Shown here piece by piece: positions 1 through 8,579 of a DNA stretch of 64,000 nt. Each line of letters begins with the position of its first letter. Position 1 is the first letter of the stretch. The notes under the pieces are model-generated. The model saw nothing but the letters and a program-made list of their open reading frames with translations, had not been told where the DNA came from and searched no databases. This DNA comes from CAXXOK01 sp963666755. Lineage in GTDB: Bacteria > Bacillota > Clostridia > Christensenellales > Aristaeellaceae. The stretch covers positions 124,001 through 188,000 of the forward strand of contig CAXXGW010000003.1 of assembly GCA_963666755.2 (NCBI GenBank), in the 5' to 3' direction. Both the position numbers and the translations under genes were made by a program.

Positions 1-1295
1 CCGTCCTGCCCAAAGGCGTAGCCGCCGATGCTCATAATGGTGCGGGCGATGTTGGTGGGGCAGCAGGCCACGTCAAACCAGCGCTGGCGCACAGGCTTGA
101 CGTGCTCCAGCCCCGGGTTCTCACGGCAGAAGTCAGGATCCACCGCCAGCGGGCTTACGTAGAAAAACTCCGTGCCCGTCTGCGAAATCCCGGCCAGCAC
201 CCGGTTGAAAAAAGCGCGCTCCACCGTGTCGTAATATGCGCCCTGACCGGTCAGGGCCGTCATACGGCTGGCAAACATCATCAGTGCCACGGAGGCGCAG
301 CTTTCGCTGTACACCGTATCGTTGGGCAGGTCAAAATCCCCGGTAAAGCTCTCCCCCACCGCCGTGCTGCCCACGCCGCCGGTTACGTACATGCGGCGGT
401 TGGTTACGCTGCGGTACAGCACGCCGCAGGCTCGCGCCAGCGCCTCGTCCTGATCCAGTGCGGCCAGATCGGCCATGGAGCTGTACATATACAGGGCGCG
501 CACCGCATGTCCTACGGCCTCGGTCTGCTGCACCGGCTCGGCATGGGTTTGCGCATAGGTCGGCAGGTCGAGCACCGGCTGGCCGAAAAAGTCCCTGAAC
601 TCCGGCCTGCGCCGCTCCGCCTCAAAATAGAGGGGGCGCTTGCCGCGCTGGTCGATAAAATAGCGGGCCAGCTTCAGGTAGTCTTCGCGGCCGGTGGCCT
701 CGTAGAGCTTCACCAGCCCGACTTCGACCTCCTGATGGCCCGGGTAGCCGGGGTTGCGCCCGTCGCCTTCGCCGAAGGTGCGCGTCAGGCAATCGGCAAA
801 GCGGCACGCGGTATCCAGCACATCCCGCTTGCCGGTGGCGTGGGCATAGGCGACGGCCGCCTCAAAGAAGTGCCCGGCACAGTAGAGCTCATGCCCCTGC
901 TGCAGGTTGGTAAAGCGCTTGCCCGGCTCGCAGACGGTGTAGTAGGTGTTCAGGTACCCATCCGGCTGCTGCGCGCTGCGAATGAGCGCGCACGCGCCGT
1001 CGGCCATGGCCTCCAGCGCCGGGTCGGGGTAAATTTCCAGACTGTAGGCAACCGCCTCCAGCCACTTGTACAGGTCGCTGTCCAGAAACACCATGCCGGT
1101 GCGCTCGCCCTGGCTCAGCCCCGCAGCAATGCGAAAGTTTTCGATGCAGTGGCTCATAAACACATCGGGAAGCCGATCGTTTAAAATTTCCCACTGGTAG
1201 GGGATCACTTTTTCCCGGACGAGGCGCTGCATCCTGAGCGCGAGCCCGTCGGACAGGCGCACGCTGCGCAGCGGAAGGGGAGTAATCTGTTTCAT
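1..1295 (-). CDS. GH127-family beta-L-arabinofuranosidase, 3'-truncated by window edge
   Basis: A leftward frame opens at 1295 (MKQITPLPL) and runs off the left edge after 431 residues. The family (HypBA1 type, normally about 650 residues) removes beta-L-arabinofuranose from plant arabinooligosaccharides through a zinc-bound cysteine nucleophile. Seen here: VYSESCASVALMMF with E331 and C333, and VACCPTN with C411 and C412. The 78-residue spacing matches the family's zinc-ligand and nucleophile cysteines. No signal peptide is visible, so the enzyme probably acts in the cytoplasm on imported oligosaccharides. It is divergent from a LacI-type regulator and has its own perfect promoter with an operator-like site. 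The C-terminal third lies outside the window. Confidence 0.88.
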   Translation of the reverse strand, partial: MKQITPLPLRSVRLSDGLALRMQRLVREKVIPYQWEILNDRLPDVFMSHCIENFRIAAGLSQGERTGMVFLDSDLYKWLEAVAYSLEIYPDPALEAMADGACALIRSAQQPDGYLNTYYTVCEPGKRFTNLQQGHELYCAGHFFEAAVAYAHATGKRDVLDTACRFADCLTRTFGEGDGRNPGYPGHQEVEVGLVKLYEATGREDYLKLARYFIDQRGKRPLYFEAERRRPEFRDFFGQPVLDLPTYAQTHAEPVQQTEAVGHAVRALYMYSSMADLAALDQDEALARACGVLYRSVTNRRMYVTGGVGSTAVGESFTGDFDLPNDTVYSESCASVALMMFASRMTALTGQGAYYDTVERAFFNRVLAGISQTGTEFFYVSPLAVDPDFCRENPGLEHVKPVRQRWFDVACCPTNIARTIMSIGGYAFGQD

Positions 1296-1376
1296 GTGTT
1301 TTGCCACCTTGCCGTTTTAAAAATTCAACATGCAACCGCCGCAGGGGTCGGAAGGCGGATGCTTGTGTTTGATATT

Positions 1377-1430
1377 TAATCGATTCACTTTCTACGCGCT
1401 CATTATAGCATGTGGTTAATGGGATGTCAA
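1377..1430 (-). promoter_or_regulatory. Promoter and LacI-type operator of the GH127 gene
   Basis: Reading leftward: TTGACA at 1430-1425, a 17-bp spacer, and TATAAT at 1407-1402. The palindrome-centred site TAATCGATTCA lies at 1377-1387, just downstream of the start of transcription. A near-identical site, TAATCGTTTCA, overlaps the promoter of the divergent LacI gene, so repression by that protein is likely. Confidence 0.75.
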
Positions 1431-1519
1431 CAGCAGAATCGCACATCTTTTTGCTTCCTTATATACGGCGGCGATACGACGGAAAAAGGCCGCTAAATCC
1501 TTGCTTAATAAGGTTATCG

Positions 1520-1569
1520 TTGACATTGGCGCCGATCTTTGTTATGATGTTTCGTAAGTAATCGTTTCA
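1520..1569 (+). promoter_or_regulatory. Promoter and operator of the LacI-type regulator gene
   Basis: TTGACA at 1520-1525, a 17-bp spacer and TATGAT at 1543-1548 form a near-consensus promoter. TAATCGTTTCA at 1559-1569 lies at about +5 and matches the site in front of the divergent GH127 gene in 10 of 11 positions. This suggests autoregulation. Confidence 0.72.
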
Positions 1570-1613
1570 ATGTTGCAAACGCCGCCCGCAGCGCGGCGAT
1601 GGAGGGGATCAGC

Positions 1614-2711
1614 TTGGCTACCATGAAGGAGATCGCCGATCTGGCCAATGTTTCCGTTGCCACGGTTTCCTATGTGCTCAGCGGCAAAAAAAACGTAAAC
1701 GCCGATAAGCGGGAGCGCGTGCTCAAGGCCGTCGAGCTGACCAATTACAAGCTCAACACCATCGCCAAATCGCTGCGCACCAGCAAGACCCAGATCATCG
1801 GCGTGCTGGTGGAGGATATCTGCGGCCTGCCCGTACCCGAAATTGTGGACGGCATCAACCAGGTGCTGGTCAGCGGCGGGTATCAGGTGCTTTTAAACAA
1901 CTTGCAGCTGCTCAAACAGCTGTATAACCAGTATGACCAGCTGAGCCAGTACATCGGCACCGTCAACCGCGGCATCCAGCTGCTGGAGGAAGCCCGGGTG
2001 GACGGGATGATCTACATCGCCATGCACGACCGCCGCATCGACGGCATCCACCAGCCCGCCGATATCCCGCTGGTGTTCGCCTATGCCGACAGCGACGATC
2101 CGGCCAGTATTTCCGTATCCTACGACAACCGTTTCAGCGCCTACGAAATTACCCGCCACCTGATTGCGCAAAAGCACCAGCGCATTGCGCTGATCGCCGG
2201 GCACGCCAACAGCCCGGCCACCAAGCTACGGCTGGCGGGCTACCGCGCCGCGATGGACGAGGCCGGGCTGCATGTGCCCGCCGAATACATCCGCTGGGGG
2301 GATTGGGAGTACCATAGCGGCACCGAGCAGACGGAGGCGCTGCTGTCGCTCACGATCCCGCCGACCGCCATCGTCGCCATGAACGACGTGATGGCCGCGG
2401 GCTGCTATGCCGTAGCGCGCCGCCGTAACCTGCGCATCCCGGAGGATCTGTCCGTTGTGGGGTTCGACAACCAGAATTTTGCCGCCTACCTGTGCCCGGG
2501 GCTGACCACCGTGGCCCTGCCCAACCGGCAGATCGGCGTTACGGCGGCGCAATACCTGCTTAAGCGGCTGGAAAGCGACGCGGATATTCCCGCGCACACG
2601 ACGCTGCCGTGCAGCCTGGTGCTGCGCGACAGCGCCGCCGCCTGTCCGGGCGGGCCGCATCCGTCGTGGATTCCGGAAGTTGGCCGCACGGCAAGGCCCG
2701 CGCAGGAGTGA
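1614..2711 (+). CDS. LacI-family transcriptional regulator
   Basis: 365 residues starting from TTG at 1614 (MATMKEIADLANVSVATV). GGAGGGG at 1601-1607 is correctly spaced for this TTG, whereas the upstream in-frame ATG at 1599 overlaps it. The N-terminal 60 residues are a classic LacI helix-turn-helix with hinge (ADLANVSVATVSYVLSG). The rest is a periplasmic-binding-protein-like sugar sensor (IGVLVEDI, GFDNQNFAAYLCPGLTTV). About 25 extra residues at the C-terminus exceed the usual 330-340. Position and shared operator-like sites suggest control of the divergent GH127 gene. The inducer is probably arabinose or an arabinooligosaccharide (inference). Confidence 0.9.
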   Translation: MATMKEIADLANVSVATVSYVLSGKKNVNADKRERVLKAVELTNYKLNTIAKSLRTSKTQIIGVLVEDICGLPVPEIVDGINQVLVSGGYQVLLNNLQLLKQLYNQYDQLSQYIGTVNRGIQLLEEARVDGMIYIAMHDRRIDGIHQPADIPLVFAYADSDDPASISVSYDNRFSAYEITRHLIAQKHQRIALIAGHANSPATKLRLAGYRAAMDEAGLHVPAEYIRWGDWEYHSGTEQTEALLSLTIPPTAIVAMNDVMAAGCYAVARRRNLRIPEDLSVVGFDNQNFAAYLCPGLTTVALPNRQIGVTAAQYLLKRLESDADIPAHTTLPCSLVLRDSAAACPGGPHPSWIPEVGRTARPAQE

Positions 2712-2770
2712 ATCGGTTCAACCCATCCGTTCTGTTTCCCCAGCCACATAGGTTTGTCAAAGGCTTGAAC

Positions 2771-2989
2771 GGGGCAGGGGCTGTCGCCCCTGCCCCGTTC
2801 CGCCTGCCGAAAAAGGCCTATCTGCTTTGTCGCCGGCACCGGATAAGGGCAGTCACGTACGTCCGTGTACGCTCCCGCCCTTATCCGATTTGGCTTCGCA
2901 CATCTGTACCTTTTTGAGCAGGCTGTATCCCAACGTCTTTATAGGCTTGTCAAAGGCCTGAATGGGGCAGGGGCTGTCGCCCCTGCCCC
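2771..2989. repeat. Pair of 26-bp GC-rich palindromes flanking a MITE-like copy
   Basis: A 10-bp-arm palindrome (GGGGCAGGGG, loop CTGTCG, CCCCTGCCCC) occurs at 2771-2796 and again at 2964-2989. Each is preceded by TTGTCAAAGGCYTGAAYG, so about 45 bp are duplicated on both sides of the palindromic element at 2800-2925. The rest of the 2712-3245 gap shows no gene. Either hairpin could terminate the upstream regulator's transcript, but neither has a T-run. Confidence 0.6.
2800..2925 (-). repeat. 126-bp palindromic MITE-like element, copy A
   Basis: Imperfect terminal inverted repeats (CAGCCTGCTCAAAAAGG at the right end read leftward, CCTTTTTCGGCAGGC at the left) enclose a long hairpin. Its arms are GGATAAGGGC at 2841-2850 and GCCCTTATCC at 2877-2886. 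About 35 bp of further similarity continue rightward to 2960. Copies B, C and D lie at 8428, 41498 and 41684. No transposase is encoded. Confidence 0.75.
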
Positions 2990-3110
2990 GTTGTTCTAAG
3001 CAAGGCCCCCGCATCGCGCGCAGGCGCACAGCGCATCGTAAAACCGGCACATTGCGGGGGGCACAGGCCGTATTCCTCCAGAACAGTCGCACCCCTCGCC
3101 CCTCCTTACG

Positions 3111-3176
3111 GTACCCTTTTGGGTACTAAGGTACTTAAAGGTGTATACTTGCAACTTTTGGATTGTCGGCTACAAT
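3111..3176 (+). promoter_or_regulatory. copA promoter with CsoR-like inverted repeat
   Basis: GTACCC-TTTT-GGGTAC at 3111-3126 is a perfect inverted repeat. Its TACCC...GGGTA form resembles copper-sensing CsoR operators, although no csoR gene is present in the window. Downstream, TTGCAA (3149-3154), a 16-bp spacer and TACAAT (3171-3176) make a plausible promoter. The metal-response role is inferred from the neighbouring copA. Confidence 0.5.
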
Positions 3177-3245
3177 GGAACTGGGAGTACGCAACGCCGC
3201 CCGCACGGGCGCGACGCTCCCGGACCCGAAAGGAGCCGACTTTAG

Positions 3246-5732
3246 TTGGATAAAAAAATGTGGGAGCTGCAGGGCATGACCTGCGCCGCCTGTGCCCAGC
3301 GCATCGAAAAAACGGTAAGTAAGCTCCCGGGCGTGGAGCAGGCCAACGTAAACCTCGCCAGCGAAAAGCTGTTTGTGGAATATGACCCCAACACCCTCAC
3401 GGCGGACGATATCCGCGCCGCCGTGGAAAAAATCGGCTATGGCGCCACCGAGAAAACAAGCGCGCAGACCGTGACCCTCCCCATCGGGGGCATGACCTGC
3501 GCGGCCTGCGCCCAGCGCATCGAAAAAACGCTGCGCAAGCTGCCCGGCGTGGAGCAGGCCGGGGTCAACCTCGCCACCGAAAAGGCGACGGTCACCTACC
3601 AGCCGCAGCAGGTGCGGTTTTCTGCCATCCGCGAAGCGATCGAGAAAATCGGCTATCAGGTGCTGCGCACCACCCGCGCCAACGCCGCCGAGGAAGACCG
3701 CGCGCGGCGGCAAAAGCAGATTCGCACCCTGTGGACCAAGTTTATTTTCGCGGCGGCGTTCTCGCTCCCGCTTTTGTACATCGCCATGGCGCCGATGCTC
3801 ACGGGCGTGGCGCTGCCTTTCCCCGAGGCGCTGCACCCGATGCACCACCCGCTGCGCTACGCGCTTACGGAGCTGCTGCTGGTGCTGCCGGTGATCGGCG
3901 TGGGCTACCGGTTTTACACGGTGGGCTACCGCGCGCTGTGGCAGCGCAGCCCCAACATGGACAGCCTGATTGCCGTGGGCACCACGGCGGCGTTTGGCTA
4001 CAGCCTTTACAACGTGTTCCAGATCGCCATGGGCAACCATGCCGCGGTGGACGCGCTCTACTTTGAAACCGCGGGCGTCATCATCACGCTGATCCTGCTG
4101 GGCAAATCGCTGGAGGCCATGTCCAAGGGCCGCACGGGCGAGGCCATCAAAAAGCTGATGGGTCTTGCGCCTAAGACCGCCACCGTGCTGCAAAACGGGC
4201 AGGAGCAGGAAATCCCCATTGACGAGGTGGAAATCGGCGATACCGTGGTGGTGCGCCCCGGCGCGAGCATCCCCGTGGACGGCACGGTGCTGGACGGCCA
4301 CACCGCCATTGACGAATCCATGCTGACCGGCGAGAGCATGCCCGTGGATAAGCAGGCAGGCGATCCGGTGTACGCCGCCTCGCTCAACACCACCGGGGCC
4401 ATCCGCTTCCGCGCCGAAAAGGTGGGCGGCGATACGGCGCTGGGGCAGATCATCCGCCTGGTGGAGGATGCGCAGGGCTCCAAAGCCCCGATTGCGCAGC
4501 TGGCCGACGTGGTCAGCGGTTACTTTGTGCCCGCCGTGGTGGGCATCGCCATTCTGGCGGGGCTGGCCTGGTTTTTCGGCACCGGCGGCGATGTGCGCTT
4601 CGCGCTGACCATCTTCATTTCCGTATTGGTGATCGCCTGCCCCTGCGCGCTGGGGCTGGCTACGCCCACGGCCATCATGGTGGGCACCGGCAAAGGGGCT
4701 GAGCACGGCATCCTGATTAAGGGCGGCGAGGTGCTGGAAACGGCCCACACCGTCAATACCATCGTGTTTGACAAAACCGGCACGCTGACCGCCGGCAAGC
4801 CGACCGTGACCGATGTGCTGCCTCTGGATGACCGGGACGCGGACGCGCTGCTGACGCTGGCCGCCGCTGCTGAAACCGCCTCCGAGCATCCGCTGGGGCA
4901 GGCCATCGTGCAGGCGGCCAGGGCCAAGGGGCTGTCGCTGCCGAATGTGGAGCAGTTCCAATCCATCACCGGCATGGGCATCGAGGCCATGCTGGACGGC
5001 CGACGCGTGTTGGCCGGCAGCCGCAAGCTGATGGAAACGCGGGGCGTGCCCCTTGCGCAGGCCGAGGCCGAGGCCGACCGGCTGGCCGACGAAGGCAAAA
5101 CCCCCATGTACATTGCCGCGGATGGGCAACTGGCGGGCCTTGTGGCCGTGGCCGACGTGCTCAAGCCCAGCAGCCGCGAGGCTGTAGCCAGCCTGCACGC
5201 GCTGGGCATTCAGGTGGTCATGCTGACCGGCGACAACCGTAAAACCGCGCAGGCCATCGCCCGGCAGGCGGGCATCGACCGCGTGCTGGCCGAGGTGCTG
5301 CCGCAGGACAAGGCCAACGAGGTCAAAGCCCTGCAGGCCGAGGGCCGCAAGGTTGCCATGGTGGGCGACGGCATCAACGACGCGCCTGCCCTGGTGCAGG
5401 CGGATATCGGCATCGCCATCGGCTCCGGCACCGACGTAGCCATGGAGAGCGCGGACATTGTGCTGATGCGCTCCGACCTGCGGGATGTGCCCACCGCCAT
5501 CGAGCTGAGCAAGCGCACCATCCGCAACATCAAGCAGAACCTGTTCTGGGCGTTTGGGTACAACGTGATCGGCATCCCGATCGCGGCAGGCGTGCTGCAC
5601 CTGTTCGGCGGCCCGCTGCTCAACCCCATCTTTGCGGCGGCGGCCATGTCGCTCAGCTCCGTATCGGTGCTGACCAACGCGCTGCGCCTGAAGCGTTTCC
5701 GCCCCAGCACAGGCCGCAAGGCGCCGCAATAA
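3246..5732 (+). CDS. copA: Copper-exporting P1B-type ATPase
   Basis: 828 residues from TTG at 3246, with AAAGGAG ending 10 bases upstream. The protein exports Cu(I) across the cytoplasmic membrane using ATP. Two heavy-metal-associated domains come first, each with MTCAAC (C13/C16 and C85/C88). Membrane helices follow from about residue 165. The actuator TGES is at 361-364, the metal-transport CPC at 465-467 (ACPCALG), the phosphorylated aspartate in DKTGT at 509-513, the nucleotide-binding SEHPLG near 546, and MVGDGINDAP near 705-716. Length and order are typical of CopA. It stands alone: no copper chaperone or csoR gene is adjacent. Confidence 0.97.
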   Translation: MDKKMWELQGMTCAACAQRIEKTVSKLPGVEQANVNLASEKLFVEYDPNTLTADDIRAAVEKIGYGATEKTSAQTVTLPIGGMTCAACAQRIEKTLRKLPGVEQAGVNLATEKATVTYQPQQVRFSAIREAIEKIGYQVLRTTRANAAEEDRARRQKQIRTLWTKFIFAAAFSLPLLYIAMAPMLTGVALPFPEALHPMHHPLRYALTELLLVLPVIGVGYRFYTVGYRALWQRSPNMDSLIAVGTTAAFGYSLYNVFQIAMGNHAAVDALYFETAGVIITLILLGKSLEAMSKGRTGEAIKKLMGLAPKTATVLQNGQEQEIPIDEVEIGDTVVVRPGASIPVDGTVLDGHTAIDESMLTGESMPVDKQAGDPVYAASLNTTGAIRFRAEKVGGDTALGQIIRLVEDAQGSKAPIAQLADVVSGYFVPAVVGIAILAGLAWFFGTGGDVRFALTIFISVLVIACPCALGLATPTAIMVGTGKGAEHGILIKGGEVLETAHTVNTIVFDKTGTLTAGKPTVTDVLPLDDRDADALLTLAAAAETASEHPLGQAIVQAARAKGLSLPNVEQFQSITGMGIEAMLDGRRVLAGSRKLMETRGVPLAQAEAEADRLADEGKTPMYIAADGQLAGLVAVADVLKPSSREAVASLHALGIQVVMLTGDNRKTAQAIARQAGIDRVLAEVLPQDKANEVKALQAEGRKVAMVGDGINDAPALVQADIGIAIGSGTDVAMESADIVLMRSDLRDVPTAIELSKRTIRNIKQNLFWAFGYNVIGIPIAAGVLHLFGGPLLNPIFAAAAMSLSSVSVLTNALRLKRFRPSTGRKAPQ

Positions 5733-6256
5733 GCGGTTCGCATGCCATCGGCGGGCACAGCGCGGGCTGAGCTCCAAACCGGTTCATGATTGTAAAAGTT
5801 TCCCTGTTTTATAAGAGGTTGGGAAGGATCGAGCGGTCTTACCAGACTGCCGAAAACGGGAAGGAGCAAGCGGCAATGCCGCCTGCTCCTTCCCGTTTGG
5901 CCGTCCGAAAAATCCCCGCAGTCGCGGGGCAGGGGCTATCCTGCAACGCTCGGAGATACAGGGCGCGACGCTCCTTGCACGCCGGAGGCCTTGCGCAATC
6001 CGCCTTGCCGCGAACACTGCAGGCGCAATGGCGTGCGGCTGTCGGACTCCCATTGGTTGATCGACGGCCCAAAGCGGAGGTGCAGGAACCAATGCCGCTT
6101 GCGTCTCTTTTTTTGCCCTTCTGCGTTGGCATGAGCCTATGAGCAGCCTTCGCCCATGCAGGGAATGGCAATCCCAATGGCGAATGCCCCATCGAATCCC
6201 TCTTTCCGTTCCCGTGCCCCTCTTTGGCACGTAAAAACACCATCGGAGGTTTTCCT
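5733..6256. other. Non-coding gap with a strong hairpin
   Basis: The only clear structure is a long perfect-arm hairpin at 5856-5896 (ACGGGAAGGAGCA ... TGCTCCTTCCCGT with an inner GCGGC/GCCGC stem). It probably ends the copA transcript, although no T-run follows. Open frames here have no ribosome site and overlap one another on both strands; I see no real gene. No convincing promoter for the next gene was found. Confidence 0.5.
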
Positions 6257-6967
6257 ATGCAAAACCGAAAAATGCTGCCCCTGTTCTGTCTGTTTACGGC
6301 GCTTCTGCTGGGCTGTACCCCCTTTGCCGCCCTTGCGCAAGCCAAGCAACCGCAGCCCTTCCACACCTTCGCGGGGGTATCGTTCGATACCGTAACCCCG
6401 GATGCGTTCGCCCAGGCGCTGCTGGAGCAGACCGGCGCGGTGTTCGAGCCGGACAAGGCAAAGCTGACCGGTACTGCCGAGGGCATTCAGGCCTTTGGCG
6501 CAACGCTGCACCTGTATGCGGAGTTTAACGGCCGCAACCCGGGCCTGCGCCGCATCCTGCTGGATCGGGCGGGCAGCGGCCGGGCGAGCGGCGATGCGTA
6601 CCGCACACTGGTGCAAAGCGATCTGGCCCTGTATGTGGCAATGGAACAGCAGATCACTGCGGCGTACGGCGAGCCGGACTACCGCTTCTTCCGCACGGTT
6701 GGCGGCAACTACGGGCAAAAGCCCAACACCTGCTTCATGTTCCCCACCGGCGTGTGGGATGCCGACGCGCTCATGGAAATCTGTGAAAAAGACCGATTTT
6801 TATACACATGGACGGTCTGGGGCAACGTAACGCTGGAAGCGCGCGTCGATTGGCTGAAGGAAGCCCCGGCCGGCTACCTGAGCCGTGTGGTGCTGACCTA
6901 TACCGACGCGTTGCTGAGCGCTCCCAAGGATGGCATTGTGGAATTTAACCCTGCCAACAACGGTTAA
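6257..6967 (+). CDS. Putative secreted lipoprotein of unknown function
   Basis: 236 residues. The ATG at 6257 follows CGGAGG with correct spacing; an upstream in-frame ATG at 6224 has no ribosome site. The N-terminus MQNRKMLPLFCLFTALLLGC is a signal peptide with a possible lipobox (LLGC, Cys20). Cleavage after ALA at about residue 28 is the alternative. The remainder is soluble and unlike any family I recognise (VSFDTVTPDAFAQALLEQTG; EQQITAAYGEPDYRFF). The next gene, also secreted, starts 33 bases downstream, so the two are probably co-transcribed and work at the cell surface. Confidence 0.75.
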   Translation: MQNRKMLPLFCLFTALLLGCTPFAALAQAKQPQPFHTFAGVSFDTVTPDAFAQALLEQTGAVFEPDKAKLTGTAEGIQAFGATLHLYAEFNGRNPGLRRILLDRAGSGRASGDAYRTLVQSDLALYVAMEQQITAAYGEPDYRFFRTVGGNYGQKPNTCFMFPTGVWDADALMEICEKDRFLYTWTVWGNVTLEARVDWLKEAPAGYLSRVVLTYTDALLSAPKDGIVEFNPANNG

Positions 6968-7000
6968 TGCCGTTCCCGGCCGACCTGCAAGGAGGTTCCC

Positions 7001-8206
7001 ATGAAAAGAACGCTGCTGTTTGTGCTGACCCTCAGTTTGCTGTTCCCCACCGTAGCGCTGGCGAAAGACAACGCGCCGGTTTACACCCTGCCCACGAAAG
7101 GCGTTACGGTGCTGCAAAGCGAAGCCGCGCGCGCCCCGGGCACAGCTTCCGACGCCGCCCCCCGCACGGCGATTCCCGGCGAAAGCCCGATCACCGGCCT
7201 GCCCTGGCAGGGCGATTACCGGCCGATGCTTGCGCACATTAACCACAGCGAAGGCAGCGAAAAAGTCGGCAAAACCACCGTCAAGGCCTTTGGCATCGGC
7301 AAAGCCACGCCCTGGGGGCTGCAGTATGCCGATATCCTGTATGAGGAGCTGCTCTTTGTCGGCGGGTATACGCGCATCACAGCCTTGTTCAGCGATTGCT
7401 TTGCACAGGGGCAGCCCGCGGGCGGCGTGGGGCCGGTGCGTTCCTGCCGCATCGGGCCGCTGCTGTTGCGCAGCGAGTGGCAGGCCGGGGTGGTGTACGC
7501 GGGCGGCGAGGGGTCTTTCTGGCTGCGGGACGGCATCGCCGTGCCGACCCCCGAAGAGGATGCCGCCGTCGCGCAGGGCGCGTTTATGAACCTCTTTTCC
7601 GCAAAGTACGAGACCTTACGCTACCGCGTGCGCGGCGTCAAAGCGCCCGCGAACCTGAACATCGACCTGCCGGGCCTGCGCGCGACCCTCGACCCGGCGT
7701 TTACTTCCACGCCGCACCCGTTCCTGTTTACCGATCAGGCGGAGCGGGGCGATGCCTACGCGCCCGCGCGCACCGTCCATCTGGATTGGGGCAGGGATGA
7801 GTCTGTAACCCATTTTGTGTACGACGCGGCCTCCGGCGGCTACCTGCGTTACTGCGGCCCCGGCCTGAATGCCGCCAAGTGGGCGAAGTACGCCCCCTAC
7901 GCAGGCGCGGAAGCGCGCGACGAGGCCGACCGCGTGCAATCGGCCTATGCCAACCTGATTGTGCAGCGCGTGGATTACACGCTTGAAAACAACAGCAAGC
8001 TGCGCCCCATCGTGCAAAGCGTGGGCAGCGGCAATGCCGATCTCTTTATCGGCGGGCGCTACATTCCGGGTACGTGGACGCGCCCCTCGCTGGATGCGCC
8101 TACCGTGTTTTACGACGATCAGGGCAACGAGCTGCGCCTGAACCGGGGCAAGACGTACATCGCGCATTTCCCGACGGATGCGCTGTGCGCCTACGCCGCC
8201 GACTGA
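7001..8206 (+). CDS. DUF3048 (YerB-like) secreted protein
   Basis: 401 residues, ATG preceded by CAAGGAGG. A cleavable signal peptide (ends near ALA, residue 21) is followed by the DUF3048 N-terminal domain. Its hallmarks are SPITGLPW, ADILYEELLFVGGYTRITAL and GGVGPVRSCRIG. The C-terminal domain shows YANLIVQRVDY, GSGNADLFIGGRYIPGTW and LNRGKTYIAHFP. YerB-type proteins are widespread in Firmicutes and have no settled function. Unlike B. subtilis YerB there is no obvious lipobox. It follows the putative lipoprotein gene by 33 bases and is closed by a strong terminator at 8235. Confidence 0.88.
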   Translation: MKRTLLFVLTLSLLFPTVALAKDNAPVYTLPTKGVTVLQSEAARAPGTASDAAPRTAIPGESPITGLPWQGDYRPMLAHINHSEGSEKVGKTTVKAFGIGKATPWGLQYADILYEELLFVGGYTRITALFSDCFAQGQPAGGVGPVRSCRIGPLLLRSEWQAGVVYAGGEGSFWLRDGIAVPTPEEDAAVAQGAFMNLFSAKYETLRYRVRGVKAPANLNIDLPGLRATLDPAFTSTPHPFLFTDQAERGDAYAPARTVHLDWGRDESVTHFVYDAASGGYLRYCGPGLNAAKWAKYAPYAGAEARDEADRVQSAYANLIVQRVDYTLENNSKLRPIVQSVGSGNADLFIGGRYIPGTWTRPSLDAPTVFYDDQGNELRLNRGKTYIAHFPTDALCAYAAD

Positions 8207-8230
8207 ACAGTGCGAACAGTCCGATGTCGA

Positions 8231-8271
8231 AAAACCGCCCGCAATGGCATTATTGCCATTGCGGGCGGTTT
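8231..8271. terminator. Bidirectional rho-independent terminator
   Basis: A 15-bp perfect stem (CCGCCCGCAATGGCA at 8235-8249 with TGCCATTGCGGGCGG at 8254-8268) and a 4-base loop, with AAAA before and TTT after. It ends the DUF3048 transcript and could also stop the converging membrane-protein gene. Confidence 0.85.
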
Positions 8272-8427
8272 GCCTTACGGTTGTGCTTCCTTTCAACTTT
8301 CCTCTCATTTTCCGATGGGGGATGTCCTAGCCCTGTGCCGGGCAAAACAGCAGTCAGCGGACGGCGCGGCTGGTGCAGGCACCCTGCGCCTCAGACCGTT
8401 GACAAACCCCTTAAAGATGTCTGGAAG

Positions 8428-8552
8428 CAGCCTGCTCAAAAGGTTCAGATGCACGAAGCCAAACCGGATAAGGGCGGGAGCGTACACCGACGTACGTGAC
8501 CGCCCTTATCCGGTGCTGGCGACAAAGCAGATGGGCCTTTTTCAGCAGGCTG
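8428..8552 (+). repeat. 126-bp palindromic MITE-like element, copy B
   Basis: Terminal inverted repeats CAGCCTGCTCAAAAGG and CCTTTTTCAGCAGGCTG enclose a central hairpin (GGATAAGGGC / GCCCTTATCC) that also contains GACGTACGTGAC. The copy is 125 bp because one A is missing from the left terminus. It lies between two converging genes. Confidence 0.8.
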
Positions 8553-8579
8553 AGGCGCAGGCACCCTGCGCCATTGCCG

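Noticed and set aside
3135..5777. 880-residue open frame opposite copA, longer than copA itself
   Set aside because: It mirrors the codons of copA, whose P-type ATPase motifs are complete; the reverse frame is His/Gln/Gly-rich with no family motif and no ribosome site. High GC leaves antisense frames open.
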